A stretch of DNA of 64,000 nt, from contig NC_089984.1 of NCBI RefSeq assembly GCF_036417845.1, positions 32,337,447 to 32,401,446 on the forward strand. The letters run 5' to 3'. This DNA is from Apteryx mantelli (taxonomy: Eukaryota > Chordata > Aves > Apterygiformes > Apterygidae). This document shows positions 63,034 through 64,000 of this stretch, one piece after another (the first letter of the stretch is position 1; every line of letters starts with the position of its first letter). The notes beneath the pieces are model-generated. The model was not told the DNA's origin. It worked only from the letters and a program-made list of their open reading frames with translations, and ran no database searches. The position numbers were made by a program, and so were the translations under genes.

Positions 63034-64000
63034 CTGCGGTAAAAGAAAAGAAGGGGGGTCAGAATAGATGCTGCTTTTCTTTGAAAGAGACTTCCTAGCA
63101 CCTCAGCTGACTATCCAAGGCATTCTGATGGGACCTACAGAAAATTATTTTGAGAGACTGGATCAGACATAGCACACCTAGACCATCCAGATGATAGTTG
63201 CAAGGTCTCATGTTAGCTGAGGAAATAAAGTCACTTCATCAACCTGCTCAATAGTCAGTAGAGAGAAGGTGACACTTCCTGAGATTTGACTCAGCTTGAG
63301 TCTGATTGTGAAGGTGTCCTTCAAGGTATTGCAGCACAAGTTACCCAGTTGTCAGCAGGACTGGCGCCTTCCCTCTGAGTTTCCTTCCAGTGAAGGACAG
63401 AACGTAGAGGGGATGGTGCTCGCTTACATCTCATACCAGCAGTCACTCAGGATGCAAGCAGCTATTGAGATTACCTCTGTCTTTGGAACAATCTCACAGT
63501 TTGAGCTTTTGCACTTAAAATCATAAAAAGCAGAATGACAAAACAGGGAAGAGACTTTGAGAAGTCCTCTAGGCCATCCACCCTTTCCCAAGGGAAGAGT
63601 CAACCGTATCAAAGCAGTGGGGTGCCAAAAGAACCCCTTCCACCTCACATGGTAAAGATGACAGCTTATAGCAACTTAAGACTTTTCAGGGCCTGATTTA
63701 CAATGAGCTGGATTTGTATCTACCTCACAACAGCCATCAACACTACTGACACTAAGTGGGACCCTTGCTGCCTGCTTCAGAAGGGAAGGGCTAAGGAATT
63801 AACTGTGCTTATTAAACTCTTTTCCTCCTGTCTAGAGAAAATCCTAGCAGCCTAGCAGAGTAGGTTTGTGATACAACTCAGACTGCCACCTTGCGACATT
63901 AGTCTCCTGGGCTGCTAATCTAGTACATTTCAGATTTGATACAAAAAATCACAAAAAGAGAGAGAGAGGAAAAAAAAGAGAAATACACAGTTGTAAAAAA
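63034..64000 (-). other. SORCS1 intron upstream of exon A (partial)
   Basis: The window ends inside this intron. It holds no recognisable exon; the missing first half of the PKD domain is therefore further upstream in the gene (beyond base 64000). A purine-rich GA/A stretch lies at about 63953-63982. Confidence 0.8.

Noticed and set aside
1..64000. Prokaryotic system, phage, CRISPR array or endogenous retrovirus
   Set aside because: No dense ORFs, no ribosome binding sites, no regular spacer repeats, no LTR pairs and no gag, pol or env-like frames were seen. The exon-intron structure and old amniote repeats point to vertebrate nuclear DNA.

Overview
The window looks like nuclear DNA of an amniote vertebrate, most likely a sauropsid (bird, crocodilian or turtle). 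It is AT-rich and non-coding for the most part. Protein similarity appears only in short pieces with GT..AG borders. The interspersed repeats are old and decayed: CR1-like LINE fragments, MIR-type SINE fragments and a palindromic amniote repeat. No young transposon, prokaryotic operon, tRNA, rRNA or CRISPR array was seen. I cannot fix the species from the sequence alone.

The one gene I can prove is the 3' half of SORCS1, a VPS10-domain sorting receptor of the sortilin family, on the minus strand. Nine coding exons run from 63033 down to 32529. All eight splice junctions are GT..AG and keep one reading frame through every phase change. Together they encode 373 residues: the rest of the first PKD domain, a second PKD-like domain, the membrane-proximal domain, one transmembrane helix and the cytoplasmic tail. 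The upstream exons (signal peptide, propeptide, VPS10 propeller, start of the PKD domain) lie beyond base 64000. The identification as SORCS1 rather than SORCS3 or SORCS2 rests on the tail.

Layout: 1-30.4 kb is intergenic or downstream sequence. It has old repeats, a CpG island near 20.7-21.1 kb and several blocks that may be conserved non-coding elements. About 30.45-32.53 kb is the inferred 3' UTR, with a G-quadruplex-prone stretch on the sense strand. 32.5-63.0 kb holds the nine exons and eight introns, and 63.03-64 kb is part of the next intron.

The most informative observations concern the SORCS1 tail. Read-through of the penultimate exon's donor gives a two-residue ending (Gly-Lys-stop), while splicing gives a longer tail ending at 32529. 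A very short 175-base intron just after the transmembrane exon would give a third tail if retained. Other curiosities are a perfect 12-bp inverted repeat at 12984-13012, clustered GTTAAC and ATTAG motifs, an isolated CpG island, a 17-base G run and a cysteine-rich unassigned ORF. I found no convincing new biological system.
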